DNA of 64,000 nt from Paracoccus caeni (lineage in GTDB: Bacteria > Pseudomonadota > Alphaproteobacteria > Rhodobacterales > Rhodobacteraceae), in the NCBI RefSeq assembly GCF_016629665.1, contig NZ_JAEPRQ010000004.1, forward strand, positions 186,001-250,000, in the 5' to 3' direction. Positions 54,112 through 63,205 of the stretch are shown in pieces. Below the pieces are notes generated by a model. The model made no database searches. It saw only the letters and a list, made by a program, of their open reading frames with translations, and was not told the origin of the DNA. The translations under genes were made by a program, and so were the position numbers. Position 1 is the stretch's first letter; each line of letters starts with the position of its first letter.

Positions 54112-55428
54112 TCAGCCCTTGATCAGTTTCCGCCGCAGCCAGCCGGACAGGCTGTCCATCGCGATGACAGTCAGCACGATCAGGATCATGTAATAGGCGA
54201 CATCCTCCCAATCCTTCTGGGTCTGGATCGCTTGGGTCAGCAAAAGCCCGATCCCGCCGCCGACGATGGCGCCGATGATCGTGGCGCCGCGCGTGTTGGA
54301 TTCAAGGAAATACAGAACCTGACTTAGCAGCACCGGCATCACCTGCGGGATCACCCCGAACCGCGCGCGCTGCACCGTGTTCGCACCGGTAGAGCGGACG
54401 CCCTCGACCTGCTTTTCATCGATATTCTCCAGCGCTTCAGAGAATATTTTCCCGAAACTGCCGGTATCGGTCAGAAGGATCGCCAGCGCGCCGGTCATCG
54501 GACCGGGACCGAAGGCCCGCGCCAGAACGATGGTCCAGATCAGCCCGTCAACGCCGCGGATGAAGTCGAAGACCCGGCGCAGTCCAAAGCGGACCAGACG
54601 GAACGGCATCATGTTCGACGCCGCCATGAAGCCCAGCGGCAAGGCCACGATGGCCGCGCCGAAGGTGCCCAGAAACGCCATCAGCACGGTTTCGAACATC
54701 GCCCAGATCACGTCGCGATGCCGCCACATAGAGTTGTTCCAGAAATCCCCGGCCATCGCCGCGATATTCGTCCGGTCGGGATCGACACGCTCACCCCACA
54801 GGGCCGAGGCGGCCAGTTCGGGCCAGCTCATGCCGTGAAACGCGCTGGCGGGGGTAAAGAAGAACAGCGGCCAGCCGGGCTGATAGCGAAAGGTCTCGAC
54901 CTTCGAGCGGGTATAGGCAAAGCGGCCCGCATCGGTGGTGACGCTGACCCGGTTATCCGAGGCATTGATCCAGTCGGGCAAAGGCTCGGGCGCGGTCAGG
55001 GTCAGGCCGTCCTCGGTCTGGCGGATGTCGATGACGCCGTAATCGGGCACAGAATAGCGCGCTCCGCCTTGATCATAGGTGATCAGATGGTCGTCGCCCA
55101 GATCAATGACCGTGACATCGCCATCCTGCGCGACCCAATCGGGCAGGTGCCCCTTGGGATAGGTGCCCTTCGCCTCACCCTCGACCGCGACGATCAAATC
55201 GCCGGTGCGGTTCTGGCGGGTCACATGGGTCTTGTGGCTCCAGAAATCGGCCAGAAGGATTGCCGCATTGTCCATCCGGGCACGCGAGGCCAGCCCGGCC
55301 AGATCGAAAGAGATCGCCGCATAGACCAGATAGGCCAGCATCACGGCGGGAATGGCAAAGGCTGCCATGCTGCGGCGGGCAAAGCGGCGGGTGATCGTCT
55401 CGGCAAGCGGGGGCGCGAATGCGGTCAT
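54112..55428 (-). CDS. phnE: Phosphonate ABC transporter permease, long form with extracytoplasmic domain
   Basis: A 438-residue permease. After a first helix (about residues 22-42) comes an unusual soluble stretch of about 200 residues rich in beta strands (from 'GDLIVAVEGEAKGTYP' to 'AMAGDFWNNSMW'), then the PhnE-type membrane domain with docking loop 'VEGVRSTGANTVQRARFGVIPQV' (about residues 345-367). The insert should face the periplasm. It is the last gene of phnCDE1E2 and follows phnE1 after three bases. Confidence 0.88.
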   Translation of the reverse strand: MTAFAPPLAETITRRFARRSMAAFAIPAVMLAYLVYAAISFDLAGLASRARMDNAAILLADFWSHKTHVTRQNRTGDLIVAVEGEAKGTYPKGHLPDWVAQDGDVTVIDLGDDHLITYDQGGARYSVPDYGVIDIRQTEDGLTLTAPEPLPDWINASDNRVSVTTDAGRFAYTRSKVETFRYQPGWPLFFFTPASAFHGMSWPELAASALWGERVDPDRTNIAAMAGDFWNNSMWRHRDVIWAMFETVLMAFLGTFGAAIVALPLGFMAASNMMPFRLVRFGLRRVFDFIRGVDGLIWTIVLARAFGPGPMTGALAILLTDTGSFGKIFSEALENIDEKQVEGVRSTGANTVQRARFGVIPQVMPVLLSQVLYFLESNTRGATIIGAIVGGGIGLLLTQAIQTQKDWEDVAYYMILIVLTVIAMDSLSGWLRRKLIKG

Positions 55429-55431
55429 GGC

Positions 55432-56307
55432 TTAGCCCTTCACCAGACGATTGCGGAAATGGTCCGAGACGCGATCGATCAGCACGATGGTCAGGAACAA
55501 CAGGAGGAAGATCGCCACCACCTGATCGTATCTGCCCATGCCCCATTGCATGGCGATTTTCAGGTCATAGCCGATGCCGCCTTCGCCCACGAAGCCAAGG
55601 ATGGCACTGGCGCGGACATTGATCTCAAATCGCAACAGCGCATAAGACAGCCAGTTCGGCGCGACCTGCGGGATCACCCCGAACCACATCTGCTGACCCC
55701 ATGAGGCGCCGACCGATTGCAGCCCTTCGACCGGCTTCAGATCGGCGTTTTCCGCGACCTCCGAGAACAGCTTGCCAAGCGCCCCTGCCGTATGCAGCGA
55801 AATGGCGATCACGGCGGGAACCGGGCCACCGCCCAGAATATAGATCAGGATCAACGCGATGACGATTTCGGGGATGGCGCGGCAGATATCCATCATTCGG
55901 CGGAACAGGCCGGTCAGACGCGGCCAGCGCGCCAAGCCGCGGGTTGCCAGCAAGGCCATCGCCATCGCCGCGATACCGCCCAGCAGGGTCGAGACGGCGG
56001 CGATGTTCAGCGTCTCGATCAGCGCGGGGACGTGTTCCAGAAAGATGCCGGGCAGGTTGGCGCGCTTTTCCCATGCCTCCGAAAGCACCTCGGACGGAAA
56101 GGCGAAGACGTTTGGCAGGCCGTTCAGAAATCCGCCGGCATTGCGCGACTGGGCAAGGTTGAACCCCGACGCCATCAACGCGATGAACAGGACCAGCAGG
56201 ATGCCGCCATACATCCGGCGACGCCGCACCAGTTCAAGATAAGCCGTCTGGCTATGGGCAAGATCGCGGCTGCGCTGTGCGCCGGATCCGAAGCTGGTAT
56301 CGGCCAT
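55432..56307 (-). CDS. phnE: Phosphonate ABC transporter permease PhnE1
   Basis: A 291-residue permease with five to six helices and the docking loop 'VEGLQSVGASWGQQMWFGVIPQV' near residues 195-217. The ATG chosen (MADTSF) lies after GGGGGG and after the terminator that follows phnD; the upstream in-frame extension would run across that terminator. It pairs with the long permease in the following gene. Confidence 0.9.
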   Translation of the reverse strand: MADTSFGSGAQRSRDLAHSQTAYLELVRRRRMYGGILLVLFIALMASGFNLAQSRNAGGFLNGLPNVFAFPSEVLSEAWEKRANLPGIFLEHVPALIETLNIAAVSTLLGGIAAMAMALLATRGLARWPRLTGLFRRMMDICRAIPEIVIALILIYILGGGPVPAVIAISLHTAGALGKLFSEVAENADLKPVEGLQSVGASWGQQMWFGVIPQVAPNWLSYALLRFEINVRASAILGFVGEGGIGYDLKIAMQWGMGRYDQVVAIFLLLFLTIVLIDRVSDHFRNRLVKG

Positions 56308-56324
56308 CTGGCCCCCCGAACAGG

Positions 56325-56352
56325 AAAAAACCGCGCCCGGTGAGGGGCGCGG
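56325..56352 (-). terminator. Intra-operon terminator after phnD
   Basis: CCGCGCCC and GGGCGCGG form a perfect 8-base stem with a 6-base loop, followed on the transcribed strand by six T. It is a textbook rho-independent terminator inside phnCDE, so the permease genes should be made at lower levels than PhnC and PhnD. Confidence 0.8.
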
Positions 56353-56369
56353 CGGTTTGGTCATGGAAA

Positions 56370-57269
56370 TCAGCTATTCGATTCTTCCAGTTTGCGGGCC
56401 GCAACGACGCCTTCATAGGCATCATGCGTGACCGGAACGAAATCCTTGGCCTCGCCTGCAGCAACACCATAGGCGCAGTCTTTGTCAGTCTCGTGAAGAT
56501 CGGCCGTCAGTTGGATGACTTTGTCACGCACGTCTTGCGGCAGGGCATTGCGGACCACCATCGGGCCTTCCGGGATCAGCTTCGATTTCCAGATCTCGAC
56601 GATGTCGTTCATATCGACCAGACCGGCATCCGCCGCCCGGCGCAACGCGCCCGAATTGTAGCCGTCTTCCCATTCGCCCAGACCATCGGCCCAGGTCACA
56701 CCCGCATCGACATCGCCATTGGCAACCGCGACGATGGTCTGCTCGTGCCCGCCCGAGAAGCGCACTTCCGAGAAGAACTGATCCAGCGGGCCGTGAGCCT
56801 CGGTCAGCTCTGCACCCGGCACCAGATAGCCCGAGGTCGAGTTGGGATCGGCGAAAGCAAAGCTGTGGCCCTTGGCCTCTTCAACCGAAGTGATGCCGCT
56901 GTCCTTGCGGGCGATGCCGATCGAATAATAGCCGGTCGAGCCATCGACGTTCTGTTTGGTCAGAACTGCTGAGACGGCTTCGGGGTCGGTCAGATAGATT
57001 TTCGCATAGCCCGAAGCGCCCATCCACGCCAGATCCAGCGTGCCGCCCAGCAGCCCCTGGATCACGCCGTCATAATCGGCGGGGGTGAAGACCTTGACCG
57101 GAACGCCAAGCGCTTCCTCGATGGCGGCGCGGTAGCATTCGTTGGAATTCATACGGTCCTGCGCGTTCTCGCCGCCAAGGATACCGATGTTGAACTGGGT
57201 GATCTCTTGCGCCGAGGCGATCGAGGACAGGGCGGTGGTGGCGGCCAGCGCCAGAACGAGGGTTTTCAT
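56370..57269 (-). CDS. phnD: Phosphonate-binding protein PhnD
   Basis: A 299-residue periplasmic binding protein. The signal ends near 'SSIASA' (residue 20). Key family segments are 'FNIGILGGENAQDRM', 'YDGVIQGLLGGTLDLAWMGASGY' in part (ligand site), and 'FADPNSTSGYLVPG'. It follows phnC after 52 bases and is itself followed by a terminator. Confidence 0.93.
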   Translation of the reverse strand: MKTLVLALAATTALSSIASAQEITQFNIGILGGENAQDRMNSNECYRAAIEEALGVPVKVFTPADYDGVIQGLLGGTLDLAWMGASGYAKIYLTDPEAVSAVLTKQNVDGSTGYYSIGIARKDSGITSVEEAKGHSFAFADPNSTSGYLVPGAELTEAHGPLDQFFSEVRFSGGHEQTIVAVANGDVDAGVTWADGLGEWEDGYNSGALRRAADAGLVDMNDIVEIWKSKLIPEGPMVVRNALPQDVRDKVIQLTADLHETDKDCAYGVAAGEAKDFVPVTHDAYEGVVAARKLEESNS

Positions 57270-57321
57270 GGTCTCTCCATGGGTTGAGGCCCGTCCGCAG
57301 GATACGGCAGGGCCGGGGTCG

Positions 57322-58140
57322 TCAGGTCAGCAGGCGTTCCGCATAGGCGTGATCGGCTGCGGTATCGGCGGGAATAGCGGTCGAGGTCGCGGCTTCGTTG
57401 AAGCTGGCATCGGCGCCATAGATGTCGCGGGCCACGCCGGTCGAAAGCTGCGCGGGCGTGCCGTCAAAGACGATCCGGCCATCGCGCATCCCGATCACCC
57501 GGTCGCAATAGCGCCGCGCGGTATCCAGCGTGTGAAGGTTGGCGATGACCATGCGGCCATCCTCGATATTGATGCGCTTCAGCGTGTCCATCACCACCTG
57601 CGCATTCATCGGATCAAGGCTGGCGATCGGTTCATCGGCAAGGATGATCTTCGGGTCCTGCATCAGCGCCCGGGCAATCGCCACGCGCTGCTGCTGACCG
57701 CCGGACAAAGCCTCGGCCCGTTTCGGCGCCTGTTCGGCGATGCCCAGCCGGTCAAGGATTTGCAGCGCCCGCAGGATATCGTTGCGCGGCCAGAGGTTGA
57801 ACATCGTGGCAAGGGTCGAACGACGGTTCAGAAGCCCGTGCAGCACGTTCGATGCCACATCCATGCGTGGCACCAGATTGAACTGCTGAAAGATCATCGC
57901 GCAATGGCTTTGCCACGCGCGACGTGCCGGGCCGCGGAGGGAAAGGATGTCCTGACCCTCGACCATGATCTGCCCGGAAGAGGCGTCGGTCAGGCGGTTC
58001 ATCATGCGCAGGAAGGTGGATTTTCCAGCGCCCGAGCGCCCGATGATGCCGACAAAGGCGGGTCGGTCGATCGTGAAGCTGATATTGTCAACAGCCGCGC
58101 GGGTTCCGAAGATGCGCGTGACGTTCCGAACCTCTAGCAT
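57322..58140 (-). CDS. phnC: Phosphonate ABC transporter ATPase PhnC
   Basis: A 272-residue ATPase with Walker A 'GRSGAGKST', signature '[15 protein letters not shown]', Walker B '[13 protein letters not shown]' and '[21 protein letters not shown]'-type switch region, typical of PhnC. It is first in phnCDE1E2. The A+T-rich region upstream should hold the promoter. Confidence 0.93.
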   Translation of the reverse strand: MLEVRNVTRIFGTRAAVDNISFTIDRPAFVGIIGRSGAGKSTFLRMMNRLTDASSGQIMVEGQDILSLRGPARRAWQSHCAMIFQQFNLVPRMDVASNVLHGLLNRRSTLATMFNLWPRNDILRALQILDRLGIAEQAPKRAEALSGGQQQRVAIARALMQDPKIILADEPIASLDPMNAQVVMDTLKRINIEDGRMVIANLHTLDTARRYCDRVIGMRDGRIVFDGTPAQLSTGVARDIYGADASFNEAATSTAIPADTAADHAYAERLLT

Positions 58141-58526
58141 GCTGCCCCCAGATTGCTACCGGGGCGTCTTACGGGCTGAATGTGACGTTTCTCTGCCGAA
58201 AGATTGAATGTTTTGTAAAATCGGTAATTATTTGATTTCAAAAAATTAATGCTTCGTTAACGGTCGAAGCTCAGCGTAAAAGCGCCCTGCCCGCCGGGTG
58301 CGTTCTGGCGGCGTCTTTCAGCAAAGTTGATTCCGGGTTGGGGATTCAACTTCGGGCGGTGCCGCAACAGGCGCGCGTTGCATCCGGTATTTATGCAACG
58401 GAGAAATGGCGGCTGTGGATTTGGGCAGCAAATACTGAAGATCCGGCTGCACAGAAGATGCACCGCATAAGCACAGGCCGTACACAGCCTGTACACCGCT
58501 TGCGAGCGTTGCGCGCCCGAACCGCG
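58141..58526. promoter_or_regulatory. Regulatory region between phnM and phnC
   Basis: This 386-base gap has no convincing gene. Near phnC it is strongly A+T-rich, suiting a promoter. Further away are three symmetric elements: AAGTTGA with TCAACTT (58324-58352), CGTTGCAT with ATGCAACG around 9 bases (58376-58400), and GTACA-CAGCC-TGTAC (58481-58495). The last resembles a GntR/PhnF-type operator. I found only a weak Pho-box-like match, so phosphate control is not shown. Confidence 0.45.
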
Positions 58527-59648
58527 TCAAGCGACCCTTTTGCCCGCCACCCATGTTTCGCGCATGAAGGGCGTTCCCTCGACGCGCGCGACGCGGATCA
58601 GGTCGGCGCGCAGGCCGGGCGCGATCTGGCCCCGATCCGTCAGCCCCGCCGAACGCGCCGGATTGGCGGTCACCGTCGCAAAGCCGCGCGCCAGATCGTT
58701 CCATCTGTCGCCCAGCATGAAGGCCGAAGTCAGCAGCGAGGCGGGCACGTAATCCGATGACACGATGTCCAGAAGCCCGCCATCGGCCAGATCGCTGGCC
58801 GCGACATTGCCGGAATGCGAGCCGCCGCGGATCAGGTTCGGTGCGCCCATGATCGTGGCGATGCCGTGGGCGTGACAGGCCGTCGCCGCCTCGATCGTGG
58901 TCGGGAACTCGGCCAGACGGATGCCATAGCCAGCCGAGGTCTGGACATGCTCGGCGGTGGTGTCGTCATGGCTGGCCAGCACCGCGCCCCACGCGGTCGC
59001 GGCCCGCACCGTCGCGGCCTCGTGCTCTTTGCCAAAACGGTCGCGGAGTTCGGTCAGGCCGGCGACGTGATCGGCAAATTCGGCGTCGCTCATGCCGCGC
59101 TTACCCTTCACATATTGTGCCAATTTCGACAGGTCGCGGAATTGCCGCTGGCCCGGCGTGTGGTCCATCAGGCTGACGATGCCGATCCGGTCGGCGTCAC
59201 CGAATTCGGCCAGCTCTTCGATCAGGGTTTCCGAACAGATCTCGGCCCGCAGATGGATCCGGTGGCTGATCCGCAGATGCGGCCGTGCGGCAAGGATTTC
59301 ATCGGCCAGCCCGCGCGCATATTTGGCATAGGAATTGCTGGTGATGATCGAGCCGACCCGCAGCGCGTCAAAGACCGTGGTGATCCCGCAGGCGGCCAGT
59401 TCGGCATCATGGGCGGCGATGGCGGCGGAATGTGGCCAATCGACGCCGGGGCGCGGCTGGATATGGCGCTCAAGGTTGTCTGTATGCAGCTCGATCAGGC
59501 CGGGGGCGATGATGTCGCCGCCCATGTCGATGCCGGTGGCCCCCGCCTCTCCGATCTCGGCGATCAGGCCGTCGCGGATGACGATGCTGCCTTGGCGGAC
59601 CTCATCGGGCAGCACGAGGGTTGCGTTGGTGAAGACCGTTTCGTTCAT
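58527..59648 (-). CDS. phnM: Phosphonate triphosphate diphosphatase PhnM
   Basis: A 373-residue amidohydrolase-fold enzyme that removes pyrophosphate from ribose-1-phosphonate 5-triphosphate in the C-P lyase pathway. Metal-site segments are 'PGLIELHTDNLERH' (near residue 53) and 'ASHDDTTAEH' and 'SSDYVPASLL' later. The start MNETVF follows AGGA by seven bases. It is separate from phnIJKLN, divergent from the DUF1045 gene, and upstream of phnCDE. Confidence 0.93.
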   Translation of the reverse strand: MNETVFTNATLVLPDEVRQGSIVIRDGLIAEIGEAGATGIDMGGDIIAPGLIELHTDNLERHIQPRPGVDWPHSAAIAAHDAELAACGITTVFDALRVGSIITSNSYAKYARGLADEILAARPHLRISHRIHLRAEICSETLIEELAEFGDADRIGIVSLMDHTPGQRQFRDLSKLAQYVKGKRGMSDAEFADHVAGLTELRDRFGKEHEAATVRAATAWGAVLASHDDTTAEHVQTSAGYGIRLAEFPTTIEAATACHAHGIATIMGAPNLIRGGSHSGNVAASDLADGGLLDIVSSDYVPASLLTSAFMLGDRWNDLARGFATVTANPARSAGLTDRGQIAPGLRADLIRVARVEGTPFMRETWVAGKRVA

Positions 59649-59737
59649 TGTCGATCCTGCTGGCGGAAAGCTTGCCATGTGCCGCATTTTTGTAACCTTG
59701 TTATGTCAGAAGGGTGGGAAAACCGGAAAGGCCCCGA

Positions 59738-60430
59738 ATGAAACGTTATGCGATCTACTATGCCCCCGAGCCCGGACCCTTCGCCGCATTCGGTGCGGCC
59801 TGGCTGGGCTGGGACGCCGAAAACGGTGTTCTGGTTCCGCATCCTGAAATCGACGCGACCGCGATCGGGCTGAGCGTTGCCGAGTTGACGACCGCGCCGC
59901 GCAAATACGGGCTGCACGGCACGTTGAAGGCGCCATTCCGGGTGCAGGGAACGCAGGCCGATCTTGAAGACGGCATCACCGCCCTGTGCGCCGGTCTGTC
60001 GCCGGTGACGCTGGAGGGGTTGGAGCTTGCCGATCTTGCGGGTTTTCTGGCGCTGCGGCCCTTGGGCGATCTGACCGGGCTGAACGATCTGGCCGCGCGG
60101 ATCGTGACCGGGCTTGATCCGCATCGCGCGCCGCTGACCGAGGCAGAGATCGCCCGCCGCAAGCCCGGCAGCCTGACCGCGCATCAACGGCAGATGCTGG
60201 AGCAATGGGGCTATCCGCATGTGCTGGACGGTTTCCGTTTCCACATCACCCTGACCGACAGCCTGCCCGCCGAGACCTTGGCCAAGACGCGCCAGATCCT
60301 GCGACCGATGCTGGAACCGCTTCTGCCCCGGCCCTTTGTCATCGACCAGATCTGCCTGTTCGGGGAACAGGATGACGGCTGGTTCCGGCTGCTCAGGCGC
60401 TATCCGTTGGGGCATGGAACCACCCCCTGA
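59738..60430 (+). CDS. DUF1045 2H-phosphoesterase-like protein of the phosphonate cluster
   Basis: A 230-residue protein of the family annotated as putative phosphonate metabolism protein. Two His-x-Thr motifs, His60-Gly-Thr ('YGLHGTLKAPF') and His169-Ile-Thr ('FRFHITLTD'), are those of the 2H phosphoesterase superfamily. Such enzymes open cyclic phosphates. PhnP, which opens the cyclic ribose phosphate made by C-P lyase, is not seen here, so this gene may replace it. It is divergent from phnM and its end overlaps convergent phnN by 31 bases. Confidence 0.85.
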   Translation: MKRYAIYYAPEPGPFAAFGAAWLGWDAENGVLVPHPEIDATAIGLSVAELTTAPRKYGLHGTLKAPFRVQGTQADLEDGITALCAGLSPVTLEGLELADLAGFLALRPLGDLTGLNDLAARIVTGLDPHRAPLTEAEIARRKPGSLTAHQRQMLEQWGYPHVLDGFRFHITLTDSLPAETLAKTRQILRPMLEPLLPRPFVIDQICLFGEQDDGWFRLLRRYPLGHGTTP

Positions 60431-60933
60431 TCCAGCGCGGCAAGGAAGGCGGCAACGCCTTCCGCCACGCTGCCGTCATTTCGCACCGTGATGACCGGAA
60501 GCCCGCCCGGCAGAGGCGCCGAGCGGGTCAGCCTTGCGGCGATGTCCTTTGCATCCTCGCGCCCCCGATCCGCCAGCCTTGCGGCAAGAACCGGGGCGGA
60601 GGCCGTGACAAGGATCACCCTTAAACCGGGAAAGGCCGTTGCCGCCTGTTCCAGCATCCGGCGCGAGCCGTTGAACAGCGTCACCCCATCATCCGGCGCA
60701 TGCGGCACACCGTAATGCAGCCCATGCGCCAGCCAGGTCAGCGCAAATTCCCCCGCCGCGTGGCGTCGCGCAAATTCGGCCTCGGTCACGCCTTCGAACG
60801 GCTCTCCACCAGCGCTTTCGGGCCGGGTAATCACCCGCCGCAGCACCCGGAGATCGGGTCGCGCCTGTGCCGCCCCGGCGATCAGCGTATCCTTGCCCGC
60901 CCCTGAAGGTCCGACCACCGCGAAGACGCTCAT
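60400..60933 (-). CDS. phnN: Ribose 1,5-bisphosphokinase PhnN
   Basis: A 177-residue guanylate-kinase-like enzyme with P-loop 'GPSGAGKDT' at residues 8-16 that turns ribose 1,5-bisphosphate into PRPP, the last step of the C-P lyase route. Its ATG overlaps the phnL stop by four bases. The convergent overlap with the DUF1045 gene is unusual and may create antisense effects. Confidence 0.92.
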   Translation of the reverse strand: MSVFAVVGPSGAGKDTLIAGAAQARPDLRVLRRVITRPESAGGEPFEGVTEAEFARRHAAGEFALTWLAHGLHYGVPHAPDDGVTLFNGSRRMLEQAATAFPGLRVILVTASAPVLAARLADRGREDAKDIAARLTRSAPLPGGLPVITVRNDGSVAEGVAAFLAALDQGVVPCPNG

Positions 60934-61607
60934 GCCGCGAACCTTGCCATGTCGATCATCCGGTCGCAGACCCTGTCCCGCGCGGCCTCGTCATGGAAGA
61001 TGCCGACGATGGCGGTGCCGCGTGCCTTGGCCTCTTCGATCAGGGTCAGCACGGTTTCGCGATTGGCGGCGTCAAGGCTGGCCGTAGGTTCGTCCAGCAG
61101 CATGACCGGCACCTGCCGGATAAAGCCGCGGGCGATGTTCACCCGCTGCTGTTCACCGCCTGAGAAGGTGGTGGGCGACAGCGACCACAGCCGTTCGGGA
61201 ATGCGCAGACGGGTCAGCAACGTGGCTGCGGCGGCCTTGGCGGTTTCGTCGGGGGTGCCGGTGACCAGCAGCGGCTCGGCCACCACGTCCAGCGTCGGCA
61301 CCCGGGGCACCACGCGCAGAAACTGGCTGACATAGGCCATCCGGTCACGGCGCAGCGCCAGAATCTCGCGCGGCTCGGCATGGGCCACATCGGTTCCGGC
61401 GATAATGATCCGGCCAGAGGCGGCAAGGTAATTCCCCCACAGCATCCGCATCAGCGTGGATTTTCCCGCACCCGACGCGCCCAGCAGACCGACGCATTCG
61501 CCGGGCGCCACGGATAGCGACACATCGCGCATGACCGGGATCACCGCTGCGCCCTGATTGTGCAGGGTGAAGGTTTTCGACACGCCGGTCAGTTCGATCA
61601 CATTCAT
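60930..61607 (-). CDS. phnL: C-P lyase accessory ATPase PhnL
   Basis: A 225-residue ABC-type ATPase without membrane partner: Walker A 'GASGAGKST', signature 'FSGGEQQRVNIARGF', Walker B 'VMLLDEPTASLDAAN'. PhnL binds the C-P lyase core with PhnK. It starts four bases after phnK ends and overlaps phnN. Confidence 0.93.
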   Translation of the reverse strand: MNVIELTGVSKTFTLHNQGAAVIPVMRDVSLSVAPGECVGLLGASGAGKSTLMRMLWGNYLAASGRIIIAGTDVAHAEPREILALRRDRMAYVSQFLRVVPRVPTLDVVAEPLLVTGTPDETAKAAAATLLTRLRIPERLWSLSPTTFSGGEQQRVNIARGFIRQVPVMLLDEPTASLDAANRETVLTLIEEAKARGTAIVGIFHDEAARDRVCDRMIDMARFAA

Positions 61608-61610
61608 GGG

Positions 61611-62366
61611 CTACACCTGCAGGACAGAGGAGACGAGAAGCTGGGTATAGGGATGCTGCGGATCGTCCAGCACCTGATCGGTCAGGCCGGTTTCGACGAC
61701 GCGGCCGCCCTTCATCACCATCAGCCGGTCGGCCAGCAGCCTGACCACGGCAAGATCATGCGTGACGATGATCGCCGACAGGCCCAGCCGCCGCACCAGC
61801 CCGCGCAGAAGGTCCAAAAGCCGCGCCTGAACGCTGACATCCAGCCCGCCGGTCGGCTCATCCATGAAGACCAGCCTTGGCCCCGTCACCAGATTGCGCG
61901 CGATCTGCAACCGCTGCTGCATCCCGCCGGAAAAGGCCGAGGGGCGGTCGTCGATCCGGTCGGCGGCGATTTCCACCCGGCCCAACCAGTCGGTCGCGGT
62001 CTCGCGGATGTCGCCGTAATGGCGCGCGCCCACGGCCATCAGCCTTTCGCCGACATTGCCACCGGCGCTGACGGCCATGCGCAGCCCGTCGCGCGGGTTC
62101 TGATGAACGAAGGCCCATTCGGTGCGGGCCAGAAAGCGGCGTTCGGGTTCGGACATGGCCAGCACGTCGCGACCGTCGAAATGCACCTCGCCCCGGTCGG
62201 GGGGCATGTGTCCGGCAAGGCAGGACAGCAGCGTCGATTTGCCCGAGCCGCTTTCGCCGACGATGCCCATCACCTCGCCCGGCCACAGATCGAAGCTGAC
62301 ATCGGTGCAGCCGATCCGCGTGCCATAGCGTTTCTCAAGATCGCGAACGGTGAAAAGCGGGTTCAT
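61611..62366 (-). CDS. phnK: C-P lyase accessory ATPase PhnK
   Basis: A 251-residue ABC-type ATPase: Walker A 'GESGSGKST', signature 'FSGGMQQRLQIARNL', Walker B 'LVFMDEPTGGLDVSVQ'. PhnK docks on PhnJ in the core complex. Its start overlaps the phnJ stop by four bases. Confidence 0.93.
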   Translation of the reverse strand: MNPLFTVRDLEKRYGTRIGCTDVSFDLWPGEVMGIVGESGSGKSTLLSCLAGHMPPDRGEVHFDGRDVLAMSEPERRFLARTEWAFVHQNPRDGLRMAVSAGGNVGERLMAVGARHYGDIRETATDWLGRVEIAADRIDDRPSAFSGGMQQRLQIARNLVTGPRLVFMDEPTGGLDVSVQARLLDLLRGLVRRLGLSAIIVTHDLAVVRLLADRLMVMKGGRVVETGLTDQVLDDPQHPYTQLLVSSVLQV

Positions 62367-63205
62367 GCGGCGTCCCCTTGTCGGCTGCGGCAGAAGGCGG
62401 TGTCGGAACAGACGAACATCCGCCCGCCCTGATCGTCGGTGATGACCTCATCCAGATAGCTTTCGGTCGCACCGCAGATATCGCAGGCGTGGTCGGCCTT
62501 GCTGGCGACGAAGGGATGATCGTCGAAATCAAGGCTTTCGACCTGCGTATAGGGCGGCAGCGCATAGATCCGCTGCTCGCGACCCGCGCCGAACAGCATC
62601 AGCGCCGGGCTGTCATTCAGCTTCGGATTGTCGAATTTCGGGATGGGCGAGGGGTCCATGACATAGCGCCCCTCGACCCGGACCGGATAGGCATAGGCGG
62701 TGGCGATCTCGCCGTGACGGGCGATGTCTTCGTAAAGCTTGACCTGCATCAGCCCGTAATCGGCCAGCGCATGCATCCGCCGCGTCTCGGTCTCGCGGGG
62801 TTCAAGGAACCGCAGCGGTTCGGGGATCGGCACCTGAAAGACCATGATCTGACCTTCGCGCAAGGCCGCCTCGGGGATGCGGTGGCGGGTCTGGATGATC
62901 GTCGCCGCCTCGGTCTCTTCGGTGACGGCGACATCGGCGGTGCGCTGGAAGAAGCGGCGGATCGAGACGGCGTTGGTGGTGTCATCCGCCCCCTGATCGA
63001 TTACCTTCAGCACGTCATCCGCCATCAGGCAGGCCGCCGTCACCTGCACACCGCCGGTTCCCCAGCCATAGGGCATCGGCATTTCGCGGCTGGCAAAGGG
63101 CACCTGATAGCCGGGGATCGCCACCGCCTTCAGCAGCGCGCGGCGGATCATCCGCTTGGTTTCCTCGTCCAGATAGGCGAAGTTATAGGCGTCCATCGCG
63201 GTCAT
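62363..63205 (-). CDS. phnJ: Carbon-phosphorus lyase PhnJ
   Basis: A 280-residue radical SAM enzyme that cleaves the C-P bond of ribose-1-phosphonate 5-phosphate. Four cysteines (241, 244, 266 and 272) sit exactly as in the E. coli protein, in 'CDICGATES' and 'CSDTAFC'; three bind the iron-sulfur cluster and Cys272 carries the thiyl radical. The ATG giving MTAMDAYNFAYLDE overlaps phnI by four bases. Confidence 0.95.
   Translation of the reverse strand: MTAMDAYNFAYLDEETKRMIRRALLKAVAIPGYQVPFASREMPMPYGWGTGGVQVTAACLMADDVLKVIDQGADDTTNAVSIRRFFQRTADVAVTEETEAATIIQTRHRIPEAALREGQIMVFQVPIPEPLRFLEPRETETRRMHALADYGLMQVKLYEDIARHGEIATAYAYPVRVEGRYVMDPSPIPKFDNPKLNDSPALMLFGAGREQRIYALPPYTQVESLDFDDHPFVASKADHACDICGATESYLDEVITDDQGGRMFVCSDTAFCRSRQGDAA

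Noticed and set aside
58141..58260. A Pho box upstream of phnC
   Set aside because: The best match to the 18-base consensus agrees at only about 10 positions, too weak to claim.
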